Shown here piece by piece: positions 24,150-36,440 of a stretch of DNA of 64,000 nt. Source of the stretch: Sipunculus nudus (lineage: Eukaryota; Annelida; Sipuncula; Golfingiida; Sipunculidae); the NCBI GenBank assembly GCA_026874595.1, contig CM049316.1, positions 22,593,839 to 22,657,838 of the forward strand, in the 5' to 3' direction. The translations under genes and the position numbers were made by a program. The number at the start of each line of letters is the position of its first letter. The first letter of the stretch is position 1. Under the pieces are notes generated by a model that was not told where the DNA came from, did no database searches, and was given only the letters and a program-made list of their open reading frames with translations.

Positions 24150-25106
24150 TAATACTGCAGATGCATCCAACCGACCTGAAACCGTCCATTTTTATAAAAT
24201 GTTTCAAACACTTTCATCTTAATTTCTGCAGTTCTGCATATCTTATTGTGAAATCATTTTTAGTGCAAATGTTGGTATAGAAGTTTCTGTAAGGTCTGGG
24301 TTTTGTTTAATGTCGAACTTATTCTCAGAATCGTCCTTCTCTCACAGAATTATGTTTTTGCCTTTACGCCTTGGTCAGTTAAATTTTAGTATCCTTGAGG
24401 TAAAAAATACATGCATAACCAACATATATAAATATGATTGCGATACTGTATCTTTGTATTCAATCCATATATTTACAATCCTTTTTACCCAAAACGTGCC
24501 TATATTATAGGGTGTCCATATTGCACTAAATGCATGTCAGTGTCACTGACGGTCGAAACGAACCGAACAGCTTTGGCAGGGTAAAACGTCAATATGAGAC
24601 ACTGAACTGCTAAATCAGTATGGCCGCTATAAGCAGATAATCGGCACAGTGAAGGATTTTCCCACATAAAATAAAACAACACAGCAGTTAAAGTTTTAAA
24701 TCACCAAATGGCCGAAAAGTATGTCTAATTTGGAATTGTTTTAATTACAAAGCCAAAACATATAGTGCAAGTCTGTGGGTTGAACGTGATGTTAAAAGAG
24801 CTAGACAGTCGCAGCGGGTACTTTCAAAAGATGTCCCCGGATGTCGATTAACGTGTAGCCTCTCAGTGTGTCATGGGGACTTGGTCAAGTGCCGTCCCTG
24901 ACGTGGGTTAGTTGGCCTATGTCTGTATCATCCCCGGCGCTAAAGAACAAGTGAGTGGCCATTCCTGCCTTGAACCTGCTGCACCTTAGGGGTAGACCAT
25001 TAATGGGTCAGTCCACTTATAGATGAGAGGGGTAGTAGGTAACTGATGTTTTACAATAGGACTAGACACAAGGGAGGGGGAGGGGGTACCTGGTCAAAGC
25101 AGAAGC
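24150..25106. other. CAP gene 3' flank, no recognised gene
   Basis: Probably holds the 3' UTR of the CAP gene at its left part. No clear polyadenylation signal was picked and no other coding region is recognised. Confidence 0.4.
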
Positions 25107-25282
25107 GGATCAAGGGGGGGTTCAGGGGGTCCGGACCCCCCCCCCCCTTTTTTTTTATCAGAAACAACGTATTTTAAGGGCTTCAGACAAGATTTTGCGG
25201 CCTGGACCCCCCCTTTTCCAGCCCTGGGGACCTTTTTTTAGGTTGCACCCCCCTTTTCCCAAATCCTGGATCCGCCCCTGCA
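25107..25282. mobile_element. CAGGGGCGGATCCAGG-type repeat
   Basis: Starts AGAAGCGGATCAAGGGGGGG and ends CCTGGATCCGCCCCTGC, giving inverted ends around C-runs and T-runs. Related pieces at 4365, 6120 and 6550. Confidence 0.6.
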
Positions 25283-25391
25283 AAGAACTTCTTGGTGGTC
25301 CAAAAAGGCGCGATTCCTCTCTCGCCTGGACGTTGTCTTCGGAGTACTTTCTTGTTGCGTCCCCGCGTCCTTATCCAACCCTGGCAGGTTT

Positions 25392-26059
25392 AAGGTAGTT
25401 TTCCATAAATGCGTAGTTCGTATCCGTAGTCCGCACGGGTAGTCCGTATGCGTAGTCCGTATCCGCAAAGTTCGTTTTCCATAAATATATGCGTAGTCCG
25501 TACTCCGTATTGATAGGTGCTCGATAGCTGAAGTTTATCTTTTTTTGCAAGCCATTTCTCCATATAGTTATTGTACATTTATATATATTAGCATCAAAAG
25601 TTAAGCAATAAAATAAAATAATAAATTTTTTTTTAAATCATAATTAGTAATATTTTATACGCGACAGCGATGTTTACGTTTCAATCATCTAAAAAACATG
25701 TTGTCTGTGATAAAGAAAAGAAAACAAAATTCAGCCATATGCCAATATATGTTTGGTTTATGGAAAACTGATACCAGAAACGACATTCATACCAGTTGAA
25801 AATAGAGACTGTGAGTACAGCACGGCCTGAATGGGGAAAACTCTTTGCTAAACCTGAAATCGACACGATGATTGGTATGCGTAGTGCGCAAAAATCTCTC
25901 CCAGCAGCGTGCGGATACGGACTACGCATACGGACTAAGCATACGTACTACGCATGCGGATGAATGGAAACGGCTCAGTTAAAAAGTCTACAAAGCGATT
26001 TTTGCGGACTACGCATACGGACTACGGATACGGACTACGCAGTTATGGAAAAGCACCTT
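25392..26059. mobile_element. MITE built of CGTAGTCCGTATG reiterations
   Basis: Left end AAGGTAGTTTTCCATAAATG, right end CAGTTATGGAAAAGCACCTT, inverted. Each arm is a tandem series of GTAGTCCGTATGC-type units (left 25412-25510, right 25915-26040 in complement). The ~400-bp centre is AT-rich without coding signs. Confidence 0.8.
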
Positions 26060-26487
26060 TATTTGTCCCAGTTTCTCGAAACTCCGCATGAAGCCTGCCA
26101 TTTTGCGTACACACAAAAACCGGTTTCACAGGTCACATGCTGAAGTTATGGATATTGAGTAAGTTCAGGCAGCCTCTTTCTTGTGTGCAAGCGTAGATAC
26201 TTTGGGAGTGTTTGTTCGAATAAGGAAAATACATTTAATGATCATCAATTTTTTAGATGCTGTGATTTTTTAATCAAATTTTAATTAAGGACATGCATAT
26301 TTGACCGTTATAAACAAAACGTTCATTTATTAAAATAAGTGGACTATTATTAAAACTAGAGCATTGATAAAAAAAGGTGTGTATTTCCTTTTCACTAGAA
26401 CCGCTGTAAATCGATTGCTTTATGTGTTGAATGTTGAGCCACTTGCCCTAAAAACACATTTCTTTCTAAAGGAAATCCAATTAGTGA

Positions 26488-26494
<7 letters not shown>

Positions 26495-26540
<46 letters not shown>
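26495..26540. repeat. (TA)n microsatellite
   Basis: Uninterrupted TA tract. Confidence 0.9.
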
Positions 26541-26542
<2 letters not shown>

Positions 26543-27732
26543 TGGAGAAAGACGATGGGCTGCCGCCCGCTCAGGCCCATATGTAATCCGATAAGGTTAC
26601 CTTGGCCTAAAAAATAAAGCACAAGTTTATGAACCATAAACGCCATCTCCACCGGTATTCCAGGTTTGGATTTTCCGCTTGTGGTGCATTTACAATTATT
26701 TCAGGGCTATAGATATACTTTATTTATTAAATTATAAATGATGGAGACAGGAATATGCTGTGTTAAGGAAAGGGGCGTCAATACAGGGGGTTAGGGTAAA
26801 TAGCCCCCCCCCCCCCCCACACACACACACACTTTTTAGCAAGTGGGATGGTCAATGTAATCATCCCCTGCTATTCAGAGAATAATATTTATGTACTGAA
26901 AATGAAATATATTATTAATTGAAATTATAAGTAATAAAAATTCCAAATATATAAATGAAAATTCAATTTTAGATTTGACTATGAAACGTGTATCCAATCC
27001 TGGTTTTAAAATTAACCTACACTGGAATGTAATACCAATGTGTGACACAGACAATAAAAGGTTTATATGTGTGTGGGTGCGTGTGTATATATGTTTAAAA
27101 AAAAATTCCCAACTCTTATAACCTTCCACGCCTGCAAGTCATCCCCCATTCTTGAAGATAAATTGTCGCCAATGGTTAATGCAAACCTTGCTATAATTTC
27201 ATGTATATAAATTCTCTTTTACCACCAGTGAGATGTTTCTTTGATTACATATATAGATTTAATATTTTATATTTTGTAATATTTACACTTGATTATATAT
27301 AGATATGTATAAATGTATTTATTTCTTGGTTGGATTCGGGAATTTGGTGAAAATATTTTCAACTTTGTATGCCTGTAGTCGTTATTAAAATTCACAAGTT
27401 TCATATATACATTACTGTTCAATTTTATAAAGGAGGTTAATTTACTGAACCCCCTGAATCATCCAACCACACCCTGGATCAAACTTATGATGCACATACA
27501 CTGTACAAACTGCAGGAAAGGATTATGTCTCAAAATAAATATTTGATACTGAACCTATTGATGAACTTTTTTGTTCTTGTTTGATTGACTGTGTTTTAGT
27601 TTGTGATGAAAGCAATATACATGTTCAATTCTTAGCCAAATAATGGCTCTAGCACTAATGTGGACCTCCATTTTAAAGCATTTATATGTAGTGATATACA
27701 TATATATGTAGTAATTCATTGCATGGGTAAAA
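26541..27732. other. Intergenic, no recognised gene
   Basis: Contains a C-run followed by a CA tract near 26805-26830; otherwise AT-rich without recognisable features. Confidence 0.5.
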
Positions 27733-30700
27733 CAAGTGGCCCATGACGCTCAGCTGAATTCAAGGAATGTTGAACAATGAGCAAAATGACTTCCAGAGTG
27801 GAAACAAATAATGAATTTTGTGAAGAGTCCTTAGAAATGGGTTTCAGTGGGCTTTTGGACAGATGACAACTTCATTGAAGGTCTCATAAATAGAAAAAAA
27901 AAATGCGTAAAAATTTGATAAAATAAAGGGAGTGCCACCAGTCTGCAGGAACTGATGAAACACTCCATGATCAATACATATCCAAAGAATCATGGCTATC
28001 AAGGCATTAGTTATTCAGATACTGGAGCTTTTGTTTGTATCAAATTTTTAATTATTCTTGGGGGAATTTATGAGCCCTATAGCTCAGGGAATATGGGTAA
28101 CAGAAACCTTATTTCAGGTTTCCAAGGAGATTTTTCATTAGTCTCCCTGGATGTGAAGTAAGAAGAATCTAGGTTCAGCAGTTAGTTTGTGCCATGTTAA
28201 CAGATGACCACTTCATTCGAAGGTCTCATAAATAGAGAAAAAATGCCTACAAAATTGATAAAAAATACAGGTGGCACCACCAGTTTGCAGGACCTGATGG
28301 AACACTCCATGATCAATATACCTGCAAAGAATCATGGAGATCAATGCATTGGTTATTCAGATACTGGAGCTTTTGTATCAAATTCTTAATTATTCTGAGG
28401 GGTACTTACTACGAAGGATATGGGTAACAGAGACCTAATAACATGTTTTCACACAGACTTTTCATGGACCTCACTTGATGTCAAGTTAGAAGAATCTAGG
28501 TCAAGCGGTTAAGATTTGTGCCCTGTTAACAGATGACAGCTTCTTTGAAGGTCTCAAAAATAAAGAAAAAAATACAGGTGGCGCCACCAGTTTGCAGAAA
28601 CTGATGGAACATCCAATGATCAATATTCATGCAAAGAATCATGGTGATCAATGCAGTAGTTATTCAGATACTTGAGCTTTTGTATCAAATTTTGCATTAT
28701 TCTGGGGGGTACTTTGGAGCGCCATAGCTCCAAGGATATGGGTAACAGAGACCTAATTTCAGGTTTTCCAGGAGATTTTTCATGGACCTCCCTGGATGTC
28801 AAGTGAGAAGATTCCAGGTCCAGTGGTTACGATTTGTGCCCTGTTCACAGATGACAGTTTCATTGCAGGTCTGAAAAAAAAGAGAAAAAAATTCGTAAAA
28901 ATTGGAAAAAATATAGGTGGCACCATCAGTCTACAGGAAGTGATGGAACATCCCATGATCAATATTCTTGCAAAAAATCATGGTGATCAATGCAGTGGTT
29001 ATTCAGATACTTGAGCTTTTGTATCAAATTTTGCATTATTCTGGGGGGTACTTTGGAGCGCCATAGCTCCAAGGATATGGGTAACAGAGACCTAATTTCA
29101 GGTTTTCCAGGAGATTTTTCATGGACCTCCCTGGATGTCAAGTGAGAAGATTCCAGGTCCAGTGGTAACGATTTGTGCCCTGTTCACAGATGACAGTTTC
29201 ATTGCAGGTCTGAAAAAAAGAGAAAAAAATTCGTAAAAATTGGAAAAAATATAGGTGGCACCACCAGTCTACAGAAAGTGATGGAACATCCCATGATCAA
29301 TATTCATGCAAAGAATCATGGTGATCAATGCAGTAGTTATTCAGATACTTGAGGCTTTGGTATCAAATTTTGCATTATTCGGGGGGGGGGGGTACTTCGG
29401 AGCGCCATAGCTCGAAGGATATGGGTAAAAGAGACCTAATTTCAGGTTTTCCAGGAGATTTTTCATGGACCTCCCTGGATGTCAAGTGAGAAGATTCCAG
29501 GTCCAGTGGTTACGATTTGTGCCCTCTTCACAGATGACAGTTTCATTGCAGGTCTGAAAAAAAAAGAGAAAAAAATTCGTAAAAATTGGAAAAAAATATA
29601 GGTGCCACCACCAATCTACAGAAAGTGATGGAGCATCCCATGATCAATATTCATGCGAAGAATCATGGTGATCAATGCAGTAGTTATTCAGATACTTGAG
29701 CTTTTGTATCAAATTTTGCATTATTCTGGGGGTACTTTGGAGCGCCATAGCTCGAAGGATATGGGTAACAGAGACCTAATTTCAGGTTTTCACGGAAATT
29801 TTTCATAGACCTCCCTGGATGTTAAGTGAGAAGATTCCAGGTCCAGTGGTTACGATTTGTGCCCTGTTAACAGATGACAGTTTCATTGCGATCTGGAAAA
29901 AAGAGAAAAAAATCGAAAAAATTGGAAAAATACACGTGGCACCACCAGTCTGCAGAAAGTGATGGAACATCCCATGATCAATATTCATGCAAAGAATCAT
30001 GGTGATCAATGCAGTGGTTATTCAGATACTTGAGCTTTTGTATCAAATTTTGCATTATTCTGGGGGGTTATTGGGAGCCCCCCGTAGCTCAAAGGATATG
30101 GGTAACAGAGACCTTATTTCAGGTTTCCATGCAGACTTTATATAGACCTCTCAGTGTGTCAAGAATGAAGATTCTAGGTCCAGTCTTTATGATTTATGCC
30201 CTGTTAACAGCTGTTCACATTTTTAAATTCGTAAAAAATCGAAAAATTCAGGTGGCGCCACCAGTCTGCAGGAAGTGATGGAACATCTCATGATCAATAC
30301 GTATGCCAAAAATCATGACCATCAGTCAAGTAGTTAATGAGATATTGAAGTTTTTGTATGAAATTTTTGACTTTTCGGGGGGGTACTTTGGGGCCCCATA
30401 GCTCGAAGGATATGGGTAACAGAGATCTAATTTATGGTTTCCACTGAGACTTTTAATAGGTTTCTCAGTGTCGAGAATGAAGATTCTAGGTCCAGCGGTT
30501 ACGATTTGTGCCACGTTAACAGATGACAGCATCTTTAAACGTCTCAAAAATAGAGGAAAAAATTGTAAAAAAATCGAAAAATACAGGTGGCGCCACCAGT
30601 CTGCAGGAACTTATGGAACATCTCATGATCAATATGTATGCCAAAAATCATGACCATCAGTTTTGTAGTTATTGAGATATTGAAGTTTTTGTATGAAATT

Positions 30701-31267
30701 TTTTACTATTCTGGGGGGTACTTTGGGGCCCCATAGCTCGAAGGATATGGGTAACAGAGACCTAATTTCTGGTTTCCAAGGAGATTTTTCATGGACCTCT
30801 CAGTGTATCAAGAATTAAGATTCTAGGTCTAGGCTTTACGATTTGTGCCTTGTTAACAGATGTTCACATTTTTAAAGGTCTCAAAAATAGAGAAAAAAAT
30901 TTGTAAAAAATCGAAAAATACAGGTGGCGCCACCAGTCTGCAGGAAGTGATGGAACATCTCATGATCAATATGTATGCCAAAAATCATGACCATCAGTCA
31001 AGTAGTTAATGAGATATTGAAGTTTTTGTATGAAATTTTTGACTTTTCTGGAGGGTACTTTGGGGCCCCATAGCTCGAAGGATATGGGTAACAGAGACCT
31101 AATTTTTGGTTTTCATGGAGATTTTTCATGGACCTCTCAGAATCCCAAGTTACAAGGTTCTAGGTTCAGCAGTTACGATTTGTGCCTGGTTAACGGGCGG
31201 ACAGACGGACGACGGACAAAGAGTGATCGCTATAGCTCAGATGACTTTCAGTCAGCTGAGCTAAAAA
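27733..31267 (+). mobile_element. Family A element with ten-unit tandem array
   Basis: The 5' end is ACAAGTGGCCCATGACGCTC followed by AGCTGA. The core CATGATCAAT of successive units falls at 27966, 28308, 28615, 28954, 29292, 29639, 29973, 30289, 30624 and 30961, spacings 307-347 bp. Each unit contains GGTGGCACCACCAGTCTGCA, a CATAGCTCGAAGGATATGGG block and GATTTGTGCCCTGTTAACAG. The end has GGACAGACGGACGACGGAC, then a hairpin at 31235-31263 with ~13-bp arms (one mismatch, 3-nt loop) followed by A-rich DNA. GCTCAGCTGA (27748-27757) and TCAGCTGAGC (31253-31262) are exact subterminal inverted repeats. The design resembles non-autonomous Helentron/HINE elements with central tandem repeats. Short frames in it are not genes. 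Confidence 0.75.
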
Positions 31268-33329
31268 ATAGATATCGCTATTCTATGGAATGAAAGCCTC
31301 CGTCATCTTTGCGATTCCTTTTGCGGGATGTTCCATGTGTGCATTTACTTTTTCAGCACATAATTCCAGGTAAATGCGTCCATGGGTTAGGGAACTGCTG
31401 CACGAATGAAACTGTTCGTATGGGTCGAATAAGATAATGCAAACACATTTAGGGAGCATGCTACATTAAGGACTACCCACATGCCGGGGGCTTGCATTCC
31501 TTAGAATGCAGATTTCTAATTTCAAATAAAATTAAAACGTTTTATTGTGATGGGAACATTTTATTGGATCAGGAATACAATCCATGAAACTGCATTTGTT
31601 CTGATCCAATACTTTTTATAAATTAAGATTAGCTAAGATCCATCATTTATATACATCCACACATAAACGCCAGTACCGACTGTTAAATGGACATTTGTGC
31701 AGGATATCCAAACACACTGATGATTGAAAATGTTTTTAATAATGAGCAAAACTTAACAAATCTACAATAATCATAATACATATGAACATATATACGTAAG
31801 ATTATGATTGGTATGAAATTTATGAATGACATGTGCAAATTTACCTATTCTTACGCACGTAAATGTGATATAACAGATATAAAACCTTATCAAATCGGTT
31901 AAGAATTAAATGATATATTGGCAACCAGCACATGGCAATCATTGAAATAGTCTAAAATTGCAAAATGAAAGGATGAAAATGGCCCTATTCCGATAAGCCA
32001 GTATCTCGAGAGACCCTGCTTTAACTGGCCAGTCTGTCTGTTTTTTTTTTTATCATCTACTATATGAATACATACACTGGTGTATGAATGGAAATACAGA
32101 ACGCAGAAACATAGGTTGGAAGGTTTTGATGTCGTAGAATTCTGGCAAATTATGGATCGATCAACAACAGAATTTACAACTGAATTTACAATTGACAGAA
32201 TTTTCCTTGAAACCATGGCGATCTCGGGGAAATCGAAACAAAAGTTAGTAAATATGAGATTATACGTGGCATAACAGGTCTTATTCAATAGCAAACGAAC
32301 AAGTATATGAAGCTATTCCTGAACAATCTTCCAGATAATGACTGTACTCAAAATGGACCAATATATGGTATGTTCAACCTCAAACAAAGGCCAATCAGAT
32401 AAACAGGATCATGATTATGTGGCATACAAAATGCCAGGGTCCAATTTAAAGAGAATTTGTCCACATGTAAGCACTTAAATATAGAGAAGCCTCTCAATCA
32501 TTTTAATTCTCATTAAACATATTACTTTTCTGGGTTGATGAAGCAAATATGCTGAAACTGCATTCCTTGTCAGAGTAAGTATAGGGATACAATAAGTGAC
32601 CAAAAAACATAAATATATAATTATAGTAAAGGCACCCTGAGACTGATGAAATATTTAACTGACAAATCAATAACAGTGAAGAAGCATTGAAAATAAATTG
32701 CACATAAGCATAAAAGCTGTCAAGTAATGTGTTTGTCATGAGAAGATTGTGTAAAATCATAAATGAACACAAAAAAGATGACCACATGTCGTAACAATTA
32801 ATGAAAAATTGTTCAATTGTTACAGTATGCTCTTATCTAATATTGCGTATGATTATTATCTGCCCAAAGGCATTTTATGAACCATTTTCCTGGTTCCCCT
32901 ACCCAGACATCATAATTTAAATTAAGTAACACTCTGTACAGTATTCCCTTTAGGTCCTGTGGTATACCTTAGGCATTGGGAATGGAGTAGATCTAGCTTC
33001 CAAGAAATCAGGTTAACAAGGGTCAATTTTCTCAAAACTGCACATGATGACAGGAGTTAGTCATGCACATTTTTGGTAATAACACACAATGTTAAAAATT
33101 GTTTTTTAAACATCTGATTGCAAAAAAGCAGGTAAAACATTGATTCATTAAGTGTGTAGTACTTTCCCTGACAAATATATCAAACATATACACAATAAAA
33201 ATATTAATATCTTTAAACAGTCCTGTAGATCCTGGTAACGAAAGAATTAGCAATGTTTGCTGTATTGGCATAAATCTGGATGACTGATTCCTTCTAGGAC
33301 AGACTAAAAAGCATATATTAAAAAAGGCC

Positions 33330-33332
<3 letters not shown>
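31268..33332. other. AT-rich intergenic, no recognised gene
   Basis: Moderate frames on the - strand (for example 31899-32294 and 32503-32787) show no motif or repeat and look like chance in AT-rich DNA. Confidence 0.45.

Positions 33333-33421
<89 letters not shown>
33333..33421. repeat. Long (TA)n microsatellite
   Basis: About 89 bp of uninterrupted TA, among the longest in the window. Confidence 0.95.
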
Positions 33422-33424
<3 letters not shown>

Positions 33425-35654
33425 AATGACTGAATTCTACATCATATTCCAAAGTACTTCATTAGCTGACAACAAAGGCATATTGGCAAATTTAAAGATA
33501 TGTAAATGATACCGTGTTACCATATAATATAAGTATGTGAATAAAGGAAATGTAAATTTTCTTTGACATGAACAAAGATATAAAATGACATGTTTTGATG
33601 TGTCTACAACTGCTTCTGAGATAATTATACCAGACAGAATGCGCTAAAAATAGTTTAACTGGACAGAATGAGCAATAAATAGTAAACAATTCTGACAAAT
33701 ACAATTTGTGCATCATGAACAAAGTTTGTGCTACATGAGTACATGCTCATGCAATGACAATGAAAATAAAAGGGTGGCCTACTCTGATGTAACCATATAC
33801 TGGTATGTCAAGAACACTAGAATACATGAGAAAGTACCTGAAGAACTTCTGTTTACTGTACATTAAAAAAAGTTTATTCATAGGCTGAAGAAAATACTGA
33901 ACAGGTGAGGTAACACTCAAATTGCACTTGAAGGGATAAGCTGAATGTACATTTTATTTTTAATAAGACCATAAAATCAGTAAATTGAACCACTTTTAAC
34001 ATAAACTATTACAGTCTGTCCTGCTGAATTGTAAATCATATAATTGTACAATTTTGATAATCAAAAACTTATAAATTTAATTAAATGACACATAATGACA
34101 ACAAATTGCAAAATACCATTTTAGAAAATATATCCTTTGTATTAAGAAGTCTGCTATCAGTTGACTGATATCAATACCACTTATGGCACAGTGACTTATT
34201 TAATACTTGCATTCACATCTGTTAAAATCAATAATGCACAATGGTAAACTTAGATCTATCCAAAGTATGTGTTATGAGGTCTAGCATGATGCAATAACTG
34301 ATGAAGTACATTCATCAAAAGACTTATAAAGAATAACTATCTATTACGATACAGCTTCATCCAGAGTTTTTACAAGTAAACACGGTTATGGCTTTATAAG
34401 AAAAATAACACATTTGTGTCCTGCCTCAGATTTTCTCTTAGTATCGAAGTTAACATTTAAATCTATTAAAACAAAACTGTTATCATAACGAGATTGAATA
34501 ATTCTCAAACCAAGGCAGGAGTTACACATCCAGGTTAGGTCTCTGTTTACATAATTATAATCCTGTAAATTAACCCTTAATTTTATCATTTTCCTTTGCA
34601 ATAAAAAAGAACTATATATAATACATGTATATGCATGCATTCAGTGTCTTATTATGACTATATCATCAACAGGGCTAAATACTATTACCCAGTACCATAA
34701 AGTGGTCCATGAAGGATGCAGTTTAGCCAACTCTGGCATTCAGGGATATATAAAATGTTTCAAAACAGAGCCAGTTCATCTTAAGCTAGACAATCAATTT
34801 TCCCTCTTTGGTTACATAAAAGGCTAAGAGTATTGGACACTGGTTACATTCTAAATTAATTATAAGAAGTATTACATATGAGAATGATAACCACATACCG
34901 GTAGTTCATCATCTCTGACCAATATGAGAAGCAGTGAAGGTTCCAGAAATTCGAGAACAGGTGGGCGCTAATATTGGATTGGTGGATCCAGGTATTATTA
35001 AAGTTCTTTAAAATTTTGTTTTGTTCCAAAATAATGGTGAAAATGAGCATATATGTTTAATACTTATAAAATATCATCATCTTTTACAAGTTATTCTCGT
35101 GGTAAATAATTGTTCAAATGTTTACCTGCCCTTTGTGCTCTAAAAAGTGCCCTGGGGCCACCAGAGCAAAGATCGTAAGTTCGGGTATAAGCCTTGGAGC
35201 CATGAAATTTTTCACAGTTGACCCAAACTCAGGCTAAGCTGTATAGGACAATAGTAAGGCCGTGCCTCACTCACTCTCAGTCACATGCTATTTTGGGGGT
35301 TCCTCAGTGTTATGACCCAGCAGAGCTAGTGTAATGACAGAAAGACTTATTATAGAAATATTTGGATGCTATCTCAATATGAAGTCAATCACAAAGCTGT
35401 TCATTTAATATAATATACTCAACTAATGAATTTGATAGTAATAAACTGTTCATAATTGAATAATTTAATTGCTAGGGAATAAAACAAAAAATATGTGAAA
35501 TGGAAATTAATTATCAATAAATGGGAAAAGAAAAAGAGAGATGGTTCTTCTCAACCAGTGTGGGGGGGGGGGGGGGCATGCCCTCTAGATCTGCCACTAA
35601 GAAGCATGTAAAGGATGTGACGGCGATGTCATAGAATTATATGTCTGTGAGAGG

Positions 35655-35657
<3 letters not shown>
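33422..35657. other. AT-rich intergenic, no recognised gene
   Basis: No coding region, RNA gene or repeat recognised apart from a G-run near 35563. Confidence 0.45.

Positions 35658-35726
<69 letters not shown>
35658..35726. repeat. (TA)n microsatellite
   Basis: Uninterrupted TA tract downstream of the TMPPE minisatellite. Confidence 0.95.
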
Positions 35727-35729
<3 letters not shown>

Positions 35730-35869
35730 AAGGCCCGGTTCAAGGGATGTATCTCCTCAACTCATGACTATGAATCTTCATTGATAACTCCCCTCACTAT
35801 GAGTATGATCAAGAGGGGCTCCCATCTACAAGGGATGTACTAATTTAGGTACATGTACCTCCACTTTTA

Positions 35870-36440
35870 TGAGGGTTTCCAAAGGATTATGTTACTTATT
35901 TTCACAGAGATGATTATCTCCTGAGTGGGGGGGGGGCTCCTGAGGGTTATGCGACTGATTTCCACAAAGGTACCACATATTTAGGTGATTATGTAGGAAA
36001 TTTCTACAAATGTACCACCTTTTAAGATGATTATGGGAGGCTCCCGAGGATTTTGTGACATATTTCCGCAGAGGAACAACTTATTAAGCTGACTGAGGAG
36101 TTTCTGTTGGTTATATAAGAAATTCCCAGAGGTACCACCTTCTTTTTTTTTGGGGGGGGGGGGGGGCTTCTGAGGGTTATGGGACTGATTTCCACAGAGG
36201 TACCAAACTTATTTAAGTGATTATGTGGGTAATATCTACAAATGTACCACCTTTATAGGTAATAATGAGGGGCCCTTGAGGGTTATGTAATAAATTACAT
36301 GGAGGTATCACCTTTTTAGATGATTATGAGGGGCTCCTGCAGGTAATGTAATAATTTATATGGAGGTATCACCTTTTTAGGTGATTGTGGAGGGGGATGG
36401 GGGGCTCCTGAGGGTTATGTGAGTAATTTCCATTGAGGTT
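35870..36440. repeat. ~60-70-bp minisatellite overlapping the TMPPE stop
   Basis: About nine diverged units of the form GGCTCCTGAGGGTTATGTGA + CTGATTTCCACAGAGGTACC + ACCTTTTTAGGTGATTATG. Cores sit near 35935, 36030, 36100, 36167, 36276, 36337 and 36410. The rightmost unit (about 36371-36440) contains the last coding codons and stop of the metallophosphoesterase gene; the rest lie in its presumed 3' UTR. Confidence 0.75.

Noticed and set aside
27733-31267. CRISPR-like array
   Set aside because: Units are ~335 bp with no short repeat/unique spacer pattern, and the genome is clearly eukaryotic.
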